From assembly GCF_000006405.1 (NCBI RefSeq), contig NW_003210321.1, positions 1-64,000 on the forward strand: DNA of 64,000 nucleotides, in the 5' to 3' direction. The DNA comes from Perkinsus marinus ATCC 50983. Lineage: Eukaryota > Perkinsozoa > Perkinsida > Perkinsidae. The position numbers and the translations under genes were made by a program. Numbering within the stretch: position 1 is the stretch's first letter; each line of letters starts with the position of its first letter. The notes under the pieces are model-generated. The model did no database searches and was not told the DNA's origin. It was given only the letters and a program-made list of their open reading frames with translations. Positions 36,632-49,492 of the stretch are shown piece by piece.

Positions 36632-37911
36632 ATGTCCGACCCTACATCGGACGAGTTGGATAGATTACTCCAGGCCGCTCGGAAGGGGGATTATGCAGCA
36701 GTGGTGGAATGCCTTGAAACGGTAGACTGTAGAGCAGCAGCCAACCAGTACGTCAGGTTGCTCTGGTGTAGAGGGATGCGGCGGCCATCGTAGGTACGGC
36801 CTCACTCCCCTGCACGCTGCGGTTAGCGGTGGTAATGAGAAGGTTATTCGACTGTTGGTGGAAAGGAAGGCCGAGATTGACAAGCCCGACCGTAGCGGTT
36901 TCACCCCATTGTGAGAGTCTATGTGATAATTTGGATTTTGTTATTGGTGTTGTAGATACGTGGCATTGAGCCGTAACCGTCCAACCTGCGTGGAGCTCCT
37001 ACTGCAATTGGGCGCATCTGTCGGGTTTAGTAACCAGGACGGAGCTACGGCAATGCATGTGGCGGCGGCATTAGGTCGGGAGGAGATCGCTAAGATGGTG
37101 AGGAGGAGCTGCTTGGCTTATGCTCCTATGCGATGTTATTAGTTGATTCACAGTGGAGCAGATGTGAATGCTAAAAACAACGTAGGTGCGAGGGGGTTCC
37201 TATCGGCCTAGGGTCCTGCATGTGGCTCACAGGCAACACCCCGGCTATGGCTGCTGTTATGGCCGGTCGATCGAAGGTCTTGGAATTACTGCTGGAGACG
37301 GGAAAGTCGATGGTGGCATCAAGAATGAGGTGGGGAGGAGCTCTGGCGTTACTCGCAGTCATTATCACTCCTCTTTCCAGAGTGGGCAGTCTCTCCTGGA
37401 CCTGGCTGGGGCTAATAGGAGCCTCCCATCTGCGTTATTGAGCCAGCTGCGAGAGGTTATGTCGTCGGATAGTAGAAGACCTGCTGGTGCTACAGCGGAG
37501 CGAAAGCCTTCTCTGGGCACCCAGACTGAATCGCCCCTACAGACCATAGGGGTATCAGTGCAAACCCGGGAAGGGGCCATGGAGGATGCCACGGGTCCCT
37601 CGCCTTACTTAGAGCAATTAGCTGAGCATCGTCGCCGTATACGTAAATTGGAGAGGAAGCTCGCCTCTGCCCAGGATGAGGTGGTGAGGCTTCGAAGGGT
37701 GTTGGAGAGGCAGGGCACCTCTGAGCGTGATGGAGTTGTCTGTCGGCGGCCAGCTGAGGTCGTGGAGGTGCCTGAGGCGATGCCGGCTATGTTATCAGAA
37801 TATCGTTTGCGTATAGTGAATGACATTGAGAGGAGGCTCGAGAAGATGCAGGCGGCAGGGAAGATACTATCGGCTACCAGGTTGTCTCGGCGCTACCATG
37901 GTCCTATGTGA
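36632..37911 (+). CDS. Ankyrin-repeat protein with coiled-coil tail
   Basis: Six exons: 36632-36747, 36794-36910, 36956-37097, 37143-37185, 37233-37312 and 37381-37911. They total 1029 nt, or 342 aa, with introns of 45-68 nt. The N-terminal half has about four ankyrin repeats, recognisable from YGLTPLHAAVSGGNEKVIRL, GATAMHVAAALGREEIAKM and GNTPAMAAVMAGRSKVLELL. The C-terminal half has a polar linker and a predicted coiled coil (HRRRIRKLERKLASAQDEVV). An adaptor or scaffold role is likely; partners are unknown. The start MSDPTSDEL is chosen over upstream in-frame Mets because it follows a stretch of poor coding character. A last intron at 37885 would give a different short C-terminus. Confidence 0.8.
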
Positions 37912-38059
37912 TTGTTTACAGGTTTCTCGTGATGCGTTGGTAGTCGTGGTGATGATGGGATTGTGTGGTAGTGTTACATTGTCTGTATGGGCGACTCCAG
38001 TACTGTATCGACGGCCGGCTTTGGTCCTCTATGGGCTACCATAGGAGCTGCTAATCAAG

Positions 38060-38806
38060 TCAATCAACATGTAGGCTATCGAGGCACGGCATGGCTCGGA
38101 GTTGGTGCATCCTTCTGTGGCAGATCGGATGTACTGCACGAACGGTGAAGCTAGTGTCGAGGAAACAGATATTTCTCATACTGCCGGACCAGGATGCTAG
38201 TGCTGGCTTAGAAGGGGGGAAGTGAGTAGCTCCTATGGTTCCTATCATACCGTCCACTGTAGGGAAGTATTCACACTGTGAAAACTCTGAGGAAATTTTT
38301 TTCGGAGTTCTCATTGTTTTCTGTACATTTTTACCCGGATTCGCATATCAACTTCTACAACCAGTGAGGGAACTTCTGAGCTCAACTGAGGAAAGCAATC
38401 ATGTATTTCAGCACTGTCCTTCACTTCAGTGGGTCTGTTGTCAGGGCGGTCCGTATCTTCCCCTGCTCGATGAATCCTCTAGATAGCCTGCGTCAATGGC
38501 ATGATGAGGGAGAAGTCCCGGAAAATGCAGTAGCTCTTTCTTGGGCGGTAAGCTGAGGTGTTGTTGCTGTGGGCACTTCGAATGTATCGACGTTGTGGTC
38601 AGACTTTATTAGGAAAGATGAAGTCCCGCAAGGGGCGGGTGAAGGTTGAAGCCAAGGTTATAGGCGAGGACGATAGGAACGCCTGGTGGATCATGTCTGT
38701 TAATAAGTTTGAGCCGGGGACGGTATCGTTCTGTTGCATGGAGGAGGAGTATAGGAGCTACTATATACGGCATAATAACGACAAGATAGATGTAGGAAGG
38801 GGATGA
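38060..38806 (+). CDS. Possible beta-trefoil (AbfB-like) protein, partial
   Basis: An exon near 38140-38221 (VSRKQIFLILPDQDASAG) joins in frame, across intron 38222-38444, to an exon encoding VRIFPCSMNPLDSLRQWHDE. A later exon (38600-38795) encodes GTVSFCCMEEEYRSYYIRHN. The last segment resembles the repeated SxxxYYLRHxN strand of AbfB/beta-trefoil domains. The start and the remaining exons are not resolved. The 223-nt intron contains a copy of the dispersed repeat. Function is unknown; carbohydrate or membrane binding would be speculation. Confidence 0.35.
38254..38416 (+). mobile_element. Dispersed intronic repeat, copy 4
   Basis: Recognisable by the central CATTGTTTTCTGTACA...TATCAACTTCTA block and the end GAGGAAAGCAATCATGTATT. 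It sits within intron 38222-38444, in sense orientation. Confidence 0.65.
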
Positions 38807-38907
38807 GCAGCAGTACTGGGGTGTAGTGTTTATCAGGCTTGTATAGAGGAGGTGGGTAGTGGTGGCTTCAAGCAAGCGGCGTCTTTCAACCTATTGCTGC
38901 GGTCTGG

Positions 38908-38935
38908 TAGGGTGCAGGGATCGAACCTGCGTCCT
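38908..38935 (-). pseudogene. tRNA T-arm relic
   Basis: A perfect T stem and loop (GCAGG TTCGATC CCTGC on the minus strand) is followed by a shortened anticodon-like segment (ATCAAGAGG). No acceptor pairing was found, so it is not a functional tRNA. Confidence 0.4.
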
Positions 38936-39249
38936 CTTGATATGCTTTGTCTCAGACTGCGATCCGAGGGTGAATCGAAATGGCAGCAGCGTACTGAATC
39001 TATCGGTTGACCGTAGCATACTTGAAGACAGTCAGGGGTAGTGGGATTGATCTTAACCGCTTTGACGGTCTCCCTCAGTCCCGACAAGACCGTGGAGTCG
39101 CCGTCAGGATCGACAGTAGAGGCGGAGCAAGTGAGGAAGTGGCCTGTGCCTTATGCGGGGTACTGGTAGTGTTGTAGGAATCTTCTATCGGTGGCCTGTT
39201 GGAGTCGGGAATAGTCGATGACAGGTGCTCCTGTGCTTTGGCGCTGCTC

Positions 39250-42200
39250 TCTGGTGGGCTCATTGTAGTTCGTTCAGTCCGCTCCGCAGTCGGGTAGGCG
39301 AGATAGAGGAGGAGGAGGACGGTGGTGGTGGTGGTCGGGATGACGACACTGATGTGGTAGGAAGCTCGTGGTTGGATAGGCTCAGTGGTCCTCCTGTTCA
39401 GTCCACACGCTCTCAGAAACGGACCCGAGATGTGCGGTCTGTTCCTAAGAAGACTAGGGGGAAGGTTGGTAACGGCGAAGAGTCAACACCGGAGGCTAAG
39501 CCGAGGTGATTGTGAGGACGGCTTGAGGAGATGATGGCAACAGCGAGTGCTTGCGTGCATTGTGTGATTTCTCAGTGACCCAAAAAGGAAGAGGCATGAC
39601 TCGTTATCGGGGGCGATGGCGGTGTTGGTGGTATCGGGTAAGGTCGATAGGAGAGGAGGAGCAGACAGGGGCGACGGCAACCGTCTATCGACTGACAGTG
39701 TGTTCGGGCATGAAGAGCGACCCCTGGTGGGTATAGAGGAGCAGTCGGGGTGTCGGGGAATGGGGTCTTCAGGCCCGACCTAGTGAAGCGCGTGATAGCG
39801 TCTTCGACCTGACCATCGATCATGATGAGGCCCCCGACGTATCTCGTATCGATCCTGCACCAACCTCGGCTGTCTTCGAGGTGAGCTTATTACTGGTGCC
39901 CCTTGGCTTTGAGGCCGTTCGATCGACTGGCACGCGTTTTTCCAGGAGCTCGAGGAAGTCCGTCGAGCCCTGAGTATTGCCCTGGACAGAGACTTGGAGA
40001 GTCAAGAGGAGATCAAGCTGCTGCGTAAACAGTTGGAATCAGCGCGGAAATCCAGCAAAGAGTCTCGGGTGAGATCGCCTCTGTCGGGGGGCTTGGGGAT
40101 ATTCGCTTAGTGAACGTTGTATAGGAGCTGAAGCAACTACGGAAGGAGTTCGAGAAAGCTAAGCAAGGATTCGAGCGGTCGGAGGCTGAAGCTCGAGAGA
40201 AGATCAGGACCCTTAAACAGGAGCTGGTTCTCGAGTTGGAGGCTAAGGATGAGGCACTGGTGAGGAGCCGTTTGTATGTCTTCCATGTGATACTATCGTT
40301 TCTGTGTTGGAGCCTGGGAGTCTTCTACGCCTCTGTTTGTCGTTGCAGAATCGTACTGAAGCCCTGGAGGAGAAGTTGGAGGAGAAGCAAGCGAGTGAGG
40401 AGGAAGCGACATGCACTATTAAGTCGCTCAAGAAGGAGCTGAAGCAAAAGACTGAAAGGCTGAGGGCACTGCAGCAGAAGCCGGACGATGTGGTGGGGAT
40501 ATGGGAGAGCATGAGCAGCGTGAGGTCCTTACAGGCAACGACTGGTGATGACGAGAGGGTCGCTGGGCTAGAGCAGGAGTTGGAGGAAGCGCAGAGGCTT
40601 CAGGCGGAGAGCCAGGATGTTATCAAGGCTCTCAGGACGGAGCTGGAGGATGGAGAGGATAGGATGAAGAAGCTTCGGGAAGAGCTGGAAGAGGCGAAGG
40701 TGGGAGAGTCGGTTGTTGTGTGTATTGGTAGGAGCGGCTGGTGTTCTAGGAGGCAGCAACGGAGGGCACCGGGACTCTACGGGACGATCTGGAGGCTGCT
40801 GAAGAGGCGCGGAGCGAAAGTCAGGCGGCCGTGGTGGCGCTCGAGGCGGAGTTGGCGGAGGTGAAGGCGAAAGTGATAGAGCTTCAGGAGGAACAGGTAG
40901 GGGAAGGGTGGTTGTGAGTGTGGAGAGCTGCTTGTATGTAGGAGGCTGCTGATGCGAGGTGGCAGGAAGTACAGAGTGAGAAGCAGGCTAGAGAGGGCGA
41001 GATCAACGAGCTGAAGAGAACCCTCGAGTCGCTGGAGGTTGGTCTACTACTCGTTCGTCGAGTTATGTTGCCTTTGCTCGTCAGAGGTTGCCCTTGGAAT
41101 TAGAGACAACGAAAACTGAGCGTAACAAGGCGCAGATTGCGGTGAGTGCTTCTCTTCCTCGTTGTTGTTGGGGTTAGTGGGATGATCGTCACAGATGTTC
41201 GGGCTAGAGGCGGAGATTGAGGCATTGAAGGAGCGCTTGGAGGGGAAGGAGAGGGAGATGAAGACGATGATGGCGGAGAGCGTGAATGGTAAAGAGGAAG
41301 GGACTAGCTTGAGAGGAAGTGGGTAGAGAGGTAGAGGATCAGGTAACGTAGGGAAGCCTCCCTTGGCCGCTGCTGGTACCGAGAAGCCAGCTGTTAGTAG
41401 TAACAGGAGGGAGTCGAGAGAAGCCCGTAGTCGGTTGAGTCTAGAAATGGACGAGGCGGTGGCGGGGCTGCTGGTGAGTTAAGAGGTGTAGGAGGGCTTC
41501 CCATCGCTCAATCTGAGCACACGAAACGTCCGAGCGGGAGTACTTGGCTCGTCTGGCATTTTCGCAGCTCAGTGTGGTCGTATGGGTTCTCCCTCGAGCT
41601 TAGCCTGCCCTTTTCTGTAGGGCTTTGGTGGTGACTTGGCGGCTGTACCAGAGGGGTGTCCTATCGCGGGTGACCAGAGTGTGGACAAGTACAAGCAGAT
41701 CATTGTAGAGCTGCAGGAGAAGGTAGGTTGCTCATCGTTGCTGAACATATCACGGGGGTTGATCGGAGGAGACGACTGCATGAGGCGTGTTCGGGTGCTG
41801 CCATAACGGCATCGTGTTGCCGTTTATGAGCTTAACTGTAGCATCAGGTTAAGAAGCAAGATGGATGGTTGGACGAGTGCGAGTTCGACATATCAAAGTG
41901 GGAGGGTCGGTATAGACACGAGCAAGAGGAGCATGAGAGGACGTTGAGGAAGTACAAGGAGGCTAAGGAGGCACTAGAGAAGGCAGAGAAGGAGCGGACG
42001 GAGCTGAGAGCGGAAGCTCAGAGGCTGTCATTGCAGTTGGAGAGGGTATCGGAGGAGAGGGAGGCGGTTGAGAAAGCAATGAAGGAGCTTGAGGCTGCTG
42101 GTGAGGGCGGACTAGGCGACGAGAGCGTTGTGACACTGGCTCCTTTAGTGGCAGTGAACAACGTAAAGCCCGAGAGCCGCACCACATCTACTTCTACTAG

Positions 42201-44022
42201 TATGTCGATGAGGTAGTAGGCATGCAGGCATGAGATGGTGCATGGAGGGGTGCTTAGGAGCCTTATGTCTTACGAGCAGCGCTTCGAGGCGTTAAAGGTG
42301 GAGACTGCGAAATTGAAACAAGAGGCTGAGGCCTTCGAGGGTAATGTGTGCGGTTTAGGAACTGTTGTTGTCTATAGCTGATAAGCTTGTGTACTATCGT
42401 AGGTAGTAAACGGGTGGTGGAGACGAGAGCTGAGAATGCCGAGAAGAAGGTAGAGTTCCTGAAGGCTCAGAGGAATGAGTTTGAGGACACTCTTGAGAAG
42501 CTGATGAAGCAGATGGACGTCATCAGCGCAGAGGTCGGTCCTCCAGGGTTATGATGGTTGAGTCGCTGAGACAGTGTGGAGGGGGATATGCACATGGTCA
42601 ACTACATGTGTTGGTGATGAGATGAAAATTCTAAGGAAAATTTGGGAAATTATTGTTGGCCTCCGTACACTTCTACTCGAATTCGTATATAAACTCCGTG
42701 AGGAAACTCCTGAGCTCAGCTGAGGAAAGCGAACATATATCCCAACCCTGCGCTTTCATGTGTTAGAGGACGCGGCTACTGCATGAGCTGTCGCTCGCCC
42801 AAGACGAATTGAAGGCTCTGAAGACGGGCATCGCGGGTGTGTCGGATTATAATACTGCTATTAAGGAGGCTATGAGGGGTGATGCAGATGTTGGCTTCAC
42901 TTGCGGTTAATGGGCCTGTATCATTTCAGATGCTCAGCGATCAGCTCGTAGTGTCCACGATAGGGGTGGTGAGGGACGCGAGGGTGAGTGTTGCAACTTT
43001 GTATGTATGACGCCAGCGATGAGGGACAGATACTCCTCCAGAATGTGAGAAGACTAAGGTTGGGGAGTTCGCGGTGACGGGAGTAACCCAGGTGAGCAGT
43101 GCAGACTCCGTAGTCGTTATGTTGTTTGGAAGGAGGGGCGTGAGGAGGAAGGGCCGGTTAGAGTAGCAGAGAAGAGCTCCCCACAAGCGCCTCTCCAGGC
43201 CGCCGAGGTGGGAGGCCTCCCGCCCTCCGCCCCATTTGCGACTGTAATGCTGAGTAGGTGTTGCAGAGGAGCTCTCCTGTAATCGACACAGTAAGGTCAG
43301 CTAAAGGGAAGCCTCCTGGTGGTGACGGTGCTTTGTCACCTTTGAGCGTCCGCATGTCCGAGCTTGGACCAATCCAGAGTATGCAGCTCCACACTTGCGG
43401 TGTGAGTGAATATACAATGTCATCAGACTCTACTGAGGAGGAGCAGGAAGACAAGGAGAATGTGGCGATTGAGACTATTGTAGAGGAGGCGGCCGAGACG
43501 GAGGACGTAGCGAAGGTAGGTCGGAATCCCGGACTTACTCGATTGGAGGTGGTCTTGTCATCCTCCTTCCCCACGATCAAGGCGGCCTCTGTGTGTGGTA
43601 GGAACGGAGCCCCCTGAAACCGTCGAACTCTCAGCCGAAGATAACGCCGTTGAATCCCGGAGTAACACCATCGAAGATCGGCAAGCCCCGCAACCCTGGT
43701 GTTATACCCGGCGCCACACCTCTCACTATGTCGAAGCCTCACCGGGTGAGGCTTCCCTTAAGGACCTCTGTCGGTCAGCTTCTCCAACGTCGATCAGGTG
43801 CGCCAGCTTGCTGAAGCGTTCACGGCGAGTGCGTGTGCGGCAGCTCAGTCGCCGAAGAAGCCCGTCGAGCTCTTCGTCAAACCTCGGATCAAGAACCCTA
43901 TCAGCTTCCGGTGGGCGCTCAGCTCCTGTGGGTTCTGTCAGGACTGGTATTCCTCCTCAGTGCGTTGGGACGGTTGGACGGCAAGCCTAATGACCACTGA
44001 AGGAGTCGTCCCTTCTCCATAG
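39250..44022 (+). CDS. Long many-exon coiled-coil protein
   Basis: A chain of short exons separated by short introns encodes almost continuous heptad-rich coiled coil, for example LEEVRRALSIALDRDLESQ (39950), ELKQLRKEFEKAKQGFER (40126) and ELEEAQRLQAESQDVIKALR (40580), and others to about 42900. The N-terminal part is acidic and Gly-rich (EIEEEEDGGGGG near 39300) with a basic KKTRGK segment. The C-terminal part is Ser/Pro-rich with basic repeats near 43640-43900. This resembles centrosomal, kinetochore or cytoskeletal linker proteins, but I cannot assign a family. Start, end and many splice sites are approximate, and it could be two genes. Intron 42534-42766 holds a copy of the dispersed repeat. 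Confidence 0.55.
42572..42750 (+). mobile_element. Dispersed intronic repeat, copy 5
   Basis: Nearly complete copy, from CAGTGTGGAGGGGGATATGCAC to ATATCCCAACCCTG. The outermost bases are an imperfect terminal inverted repeat (CAGTGT against CAGGGT). It lies wholly within intron 42534-42766 (233 nt) of the coiled-coil gene, in sense orientation. Confidence 0.8.
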
Positions 44023-44199
44023 GGGCTGTGATAACCCAATTCGATGCATGCAAGAAATGATGCTCAATGATCACGGTATGAGATTATAATTCCTTATTTA
44101 TGCACGTAGGAGGTGCTAGGCAGAGGTCCATAGATTTGCGTTTAGTTCTGTCAGCGGTAGCCCTAGTATTTGTGGGTGGGAGACTCTTGGTCAACCTGA

Positions 44200-44830
44200 G
44201 CTCGCCGGTGGTTGTCCAGTAACACTCGCCATGGAGGTGAGAAGTTTACAGGCTTCTTGAGAGTCCGAGACAAATGAGATGGCGATGTGGTGCGCAGCTC
44301 GAGATCACTCTTTCCTGCATGTTGCGCGACATGGTCGAGCGCTGATAATTCCGCTGTGGTACTCGCAGGCAGCCAAAACTACTGGAAACCTGAGCATATG
44401 TATTAGAGAGAAGTGGGGCTTTCACGGCGTAGGTCAGAAGATGCAATTACAAGTATCGACGACCGGCAATGGATGGGAACCTTTGCTGGGGGTGAAAAAA
44501 GGTAGCACGTCGCTACGAATGAACCAAACCTGTCACAATATCGATGCTCACAGTTATTGCAATTCCCGGATGCTCTCTCTGTTCGGGTAGTATGTTGCCT
44601 TCAATCACGCCGACGTCGGGAAATTGACAGGAGCCTTTTTGAGACATCTGTCCTCCTCCTCCTCCTGACGACCTATAGCGGACGATATTCTCATGACCTC
44701 CAATCCTCTGGCGGGGAATGAACTAACACAGGGGAAAGGAGCCTTGAGAGCAGGGGAGACCGGAACATCGCTCTTCTTGTGGCTCTCCAACCCGTGAGGA
44801 ATACGAGTGATCTAGGAAGGTGTTGTAAAG
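44200..44830. repeat. Duplicated segment S, copy 1
   Basis: Similar over roughly 600 bp to 46015-46660 in the same orientation. Anchors are ACACTCGC(C/T)ATGGAGGT, CAGCTCGAGATCACTCTTTC and TCGAGCGCTGATAATTCCGC. It lies upstream of GNAT copy A, while its partner lies between the two GNAT genes. No gene in it was recognised. Confidence 0.7.
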
Positions 44831-45041
44831 GAGGGGTTGAAGACGACGCTGCATGGAGGGTGCTCCTGTCACATCGCAGATGACTCCGATAAGCAGCTGC
44901 TGAACAGCAGTAGGGGTAAGCTTTTCTATAACGTTGTATAATTCAAAGCTAGCGTCGACCGTTAGATAGCACCGTGGTGGTTGCCGACCCGTGAAAGCCA
45001 TGGCAGTTTATCTGCAGTTGTTTTGCTACCAGGTGTTCTCC

Positions 45042-45881
45042 ATGTCCGGTCTGTCCTTCATAATACTCGTTGTTGTTCTGCTGCTGACGGCAGACTCGCG
45101 TCGAATTCTATCTGCGACATCGCACTTCTCGGGTGCTTCGAGTGCTCGAAGAGTTGAGCGATACAGGAGCCCTGGAAAGGCGCCAGCCAACATCATTTAT
45201 AGGGCGGCATCGTCCGCTGAGTGGGCACGGCTGAACGAAGATCCAGCTGTATATGAGCACTGCTTCGTTGCAGTGCACCTCGATGCTGCAGGGCGCGAAG
45301 TGAGATGGAGAAGAGCATCTGTTTTGATCCCGACTCTGCCTTTGAAAACTGTGCGCTTCTCAGACCATCGTCGGCTATATGTTGGTTAAGTTCAAGAGTG
45401 AAGATGAAGAAGAAGATGAACTCGAACTGGAAGTTGAATACGACAACATTGTCAAGGCCGGCCTGTGATAAGCTCCAACACACCTTATGGTACTCTAATG
45501 CTTGTTATTCCCAGACCGGCGAGCCATGAAGACGATGAGCCTTTGATCGCCTACATTGCCTGGGTTGAGGTCTCTAAAGGATGGGAGGGGAGACGTATAG
45601 GCATAACATTAGTATCAGAGGGGATTCGAGAGGTATGCTCTTGGTTCGTTTTGGGTGTGTTAATTCTAGGGGCCTCTGTTTCCCTGTACAGTTAAGACGT
45701 CTGTACCCTGATCTAGCAGCCGTATGGGCTGCCGTTTTGGATGATAATGAACATTCTGAAATGCTCTTCCGCCGTTTGAATTTCGAAAGGATTGGTAAGT
45801 TCTCAAGGTTTCTCGTCTGGTGTAGGAGATTATTCAGGAGGAGACTCCAGCGACATCCGTGTCCTTTACTTTAACAAGTAG
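45042..45881 (+). CDS. GNAT-family N-acetyltransferase, copy A
   Basis: Five exons: 45042-45320, 45364-45464, 45515-45632, 45692-45794 and 45838-45881, giving 645 nt, or 214 aa. The protein starts MSGLSFIILVVVLLL, a signal peptide or anchor. The GNAT fold follows: STIVGYMLV strand, an acidic loop (EDEEEDELELE), YIAWVEVSKGWEGRRIGITL (strand plus the acetyl-CoA pyrophosphate loop), YPDLAAVWAAVLDDN and LFRRLNFERIG, ending VLYFNK. The RxxGxG-type loop is altered (GRRIG). The substrate is unknown. A secreted or endomembrane location is inferred from the N-terminus. An in-frame ATG at 45000 would lengthen the N-terminus; 45042 is conserved in copy B. Confidence 0.82.
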
Positions 45882-46014
45882 ATGCACGGGACATTCTCAT
45901 TTGATTCATCTGTTATCATGACGTTGATACTGCACCATTGTGGGTTGTGTTGTTGCTGGAGTGAAGTTGGATTGGGTACTCGCGAAATGTATATAAATGC
46001 ACCAGAGGTGAAGT

Positions 46015-46660
46015 CGATCCCCGGTGACACTCGCTATGGAGGTTGGCGGTTTTACAGGCCCCTTGAGAGTCTGACGTTTGCGAGACGGTAATGTGGCGCC
46101 CAGCTCGAGATCACTCTTTCCTGTACATTGCACGATATCCTCGAGCGCTGATAATTCCGCCATGGTACAAGGCAACCGAGATTTATAGGAACCTGAGCAG
46201 TCATAAGTTGCCGTTGGTCTGACAATGACCTCTTATTATGGCAAAACGAGGGCATCGAGCCTCTTACGGTATAGCTCAGAATGCGATCGCAAATACCGGC
46301 ATTCGGCGATGGATAGGAATCTTTGCGGAGAGTGAGAAGTGTGGTATGGTGCCTCGGGAGTAGGTCAAAGCTATCACGTTATTTACGCGTTCATCACGAA
46401 AACTGATGTTCACATTCATCGCAACTTCTGGACAATGTGTTGGGTTGATCATGCTGATGTCTCCACACCATACCTCCTCCTTCACATCCTCGCTCTCTAC
46501 AAATCCTCATCTTGCGGCTGAGAGATCATACAGGAGGAAACCTAAGGGATACGAAAAGTAGAGGAAGCGGCACCGGGGCGAACTAGCGAGGTTATCGCTG
46601 CTGTCGTGGCTCCTCAACCCGCGGAGGATGCGAGAGATCCGGAGAGGTAGCTGAGCTGTC
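46015..46660. repeat. Duplicated segment S, copy 2
   Basis: Partner of 44200-44830, lying downstream of GNAT copy A. Together with the two GNAT genes it shows that a unit of about 2-2.7 kb was duplicated in tandem. Confidence 0.7.
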
Positions 46661-47737
46661 TCATAGGGCTAACGCACTGCAGAGGTTAGTCAGTGCTTGT
46701 GGACTCTTCTGCAGGGGAATCTACTCAGTGGATTTCTCCGATAGTCGAGCTCATCATCGACGGCGGTGGCCAATCGCTGTACTGCCACTATCGTGATTGT
46801 CTCCCTGTTTGCGGCCAAGCGAAATGCCACGCGGAGTCGTTTGTACGTAGAATGGACAGCGCCACTTGAGCATATGGCTAGGACAACGAGACATCCGATC
46901 GGCAAATGACGATGAATTTGTATTTGACTTGGCGCACAGCGGAGATTTCAGGTCCAATATGGTGGTGGACCGCCACCATGGTGGTGGGCTCGTAATTCTA
47001 ACCTCTGTGGCAGAAGGAAGGTTCATGATGAGGTTGACGATTCGGTTATAGGTATATTAGGGTTGAGGGAGTGATGACCCGCGAATAATTCATCTGAATA
47101 TCACAGGGACAGTAGACTGTGATGGTGAGGATGAGGAGGAGCTGAAGGGAAGGGCTGCGTAACAGTAGAGTGAGAATGGGAGTATTGAAGGGATCGCGCC
47201 GTCGGCCGTATGGAGAACGCAAGGGTTGCGATACTCGAACTTACTCTCGATATCAGCAAGTCTGGGGGTTTCGGGAAATGAAATGATAAGACCGATGATT
47301 TAATCCATTTGAGCAAATAATTTGCACGCATGCTCACGTTCCATATGCCAAATCTGATGCTAAACAATGTGGAATGTGTGGTAAGCAATTATTAAAGATA
47401 CAATACCATCATGTTTCCAAAAAATTGGTCAACATCGGAAACGAAGTGGCGCACAGATTGTCTGCCCACAAGTAGACAGTCAGGATACGTCATTGATTCC
47501 TAAGGTAGAGGGTGGGACTGAGAAGGCGACATGGCGGACGATTCCATCACTTTTCAGAGGACTTCGATTAGGAGTCGATGACCAGGTGTATGGTTAGATA
47601 CTACCATATCACTCCAGAGCGTCGTGCATACAACGCCAGCGTTTACGATTACTTGCTTGCATTGTGGTCATAGGCTGATGAGGGTCATTACGGTGTACCA
47701 CGATCAGCTTTGGTTGTTCCTATACCATGTGTTTTCC

Positions 47738-48553
47738 ATGTCCGGCCTGTTCTTCATAATACTCGTTGTTGTTCTGCCGCTGACGACCGACTCGCGTCGA
47801 ATTCTATCTGCGACATCGAACCTCTCGGGTGCTTCGAGTGCTCGAAGAGTTGAGCGATACAGGAGTCCTGAGAAGGCGCCAGCCAACATCATTTATAGGG
47901 CGGCAGCGTGCAGAGAGCGGCCTTGGCTAGAAGAGTTCTCATCTCCATATAAGCATTGCATCGTTGCAGTGAACGTTAATGCTGCAGGACGTGAAGTGAC
48001 ATGGGGAATAGCATCCGTTTTGATCCCGGCTCTCGCGTTGAGAGATGTGCGCTCTTCAGGTTATCGTCGGTCATATGCTGATTGACTTATCGTTGTCGGA
48101 GCCAGATGAAGACAAGGAGATCGTCAAGGCCGGCCTGTGATAAGCTCCAACACAGCTTTGCTGCTCAAGCGTTTGCTATTCCCAGACCGGCGAGCCATGA
48201 AGACGGTGAGCCTTTGATCGCCTACATTGCCTGGGTTGAGGTCTCTAAAGGATGGGAGGGGAAACGTATAGGCACAACATTAGTATCAGAGGGGATTCGA
48301 GAGGTATGCTTTCGGGTTTTCCAGGTTATACAGGTAGGAGCTGCTCCTTTTCCTCTGCAGTTGAGACGTCTGTACCCCAACCTAGCAGCGGTATGGGCCC
48401 TTGTCGCGGATACTAACAAACATGCTAGAAGGCTTTTTCACAGCTTGCATTTTCGAAAGATTAGTGAGTCCCGAACGCCCCTCGGCTGGTGTATATCATT
48501 GGCATTCAGAGAGAGACGACTGTCACATCTATGTACATTACTTTAACAAGTAG
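47738..48553 (+). CDS. GNAT-family N-acetyltransferase, copy B
   Basis: Five exons: 47738-48016, 48060-48136, 48186-48303, 48361-48463 and 48510-48553, giving 621 nt, or 206 aa, with the same intron positions as copy A. N-terminal MSGLFFIILVVVLPL, then SVIVGHMLI, YIAWVEVSKGWEGKRIGTTL, YPNLAAVWALVADTN, LFHSLHFRKI and a C-terminal VHYFNK. The acidic loop is shorter than in copy A. About 120 bp of the 3' flank is also shared with copy A. Substrate unknown. Confidence 0.82.
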
Positions 48554-48849
48554 ACACGTGAGACATCATCAATTGATTCATCTGTTGTCATGAGGTTGAT
48601 GTTGGATCTTCGTGGTTGGTTGTGTTACTGCTGGAGTGAAGGTGCTGGGTACTTGAATGGAACACGGTTTATAGTAAGGTCCTTCGTAACGAAGGCTTCG
48701 TTCACTCCTAACTGCAACTCCATGAACCATATCAATTAGAGATACCGACATAAAACCGCACGAGTTGCACTCGATGTTGCTAGGGAATGGGGTTACACTA
48801 AAGTGAGTGTCTATCCTAGTGTAAATCCTAAAGTCACCTCCCGACACTT

Positions 48850-49492
48850 TATTCCCTTATCCAATTTGTCCTTCGACAGTCTGTTAATCTATAGGCAGCA
48901 ACCGAATGGTGTGGAATGTCCAGTTTGTGCTGAGCAAGACGGCATAGACAGACGGTGTCACTAAACTGCCTGTCCTTAATCACTAATAGTGGTGGGAGAC
49001 GCCCTAAGATGCCAGTAGTAGTGGGAATCATATCTTGCATGTCTTGGAAAATCGTGCACTTCCTCAACGCTCCCTAGACTCGTTGCGTCAATGACCATTG
49101 TTCATCCCATCAGGGTGATGGAATTCACCAAACTTGATCCCATCCCTCGGCCAATCGCAGCGGGAGCTGTCAAGATCAAAACTGAGGCCTTTTACAGGAT
49201 GCAATACTTCCGAAGTATAAGCATGCTCTTAAGGCCGAGAATAGGTCAGCCTTGTCCTCGCCATTTCTCACTTTAATCAAGGGCAGTAGCCTGAGAGCAG
49301 AAGAACGTGATTGCTGTATCATGTATTGCTCGTTATTAAGGACCGTTTCAATCGCCATTTCTCACTGTAAAGATTTGTATATACACTCGCTCGCCAAGAG
49401 TGAAACCGTTGCAGTGTAGAACATGGCATGTAATAACAAATTAAGATTATACTTTGCATCCACACTCTTGTGGAGTTGTGTTCTCATTCGTC
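48850..49492. other. Intergenic, nothing recognised
   Basis: Short ORFs only. Beyond the duplicated GNAT 3' flank no homology to a known gene or RNA was seen. Confidence 0.4.
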
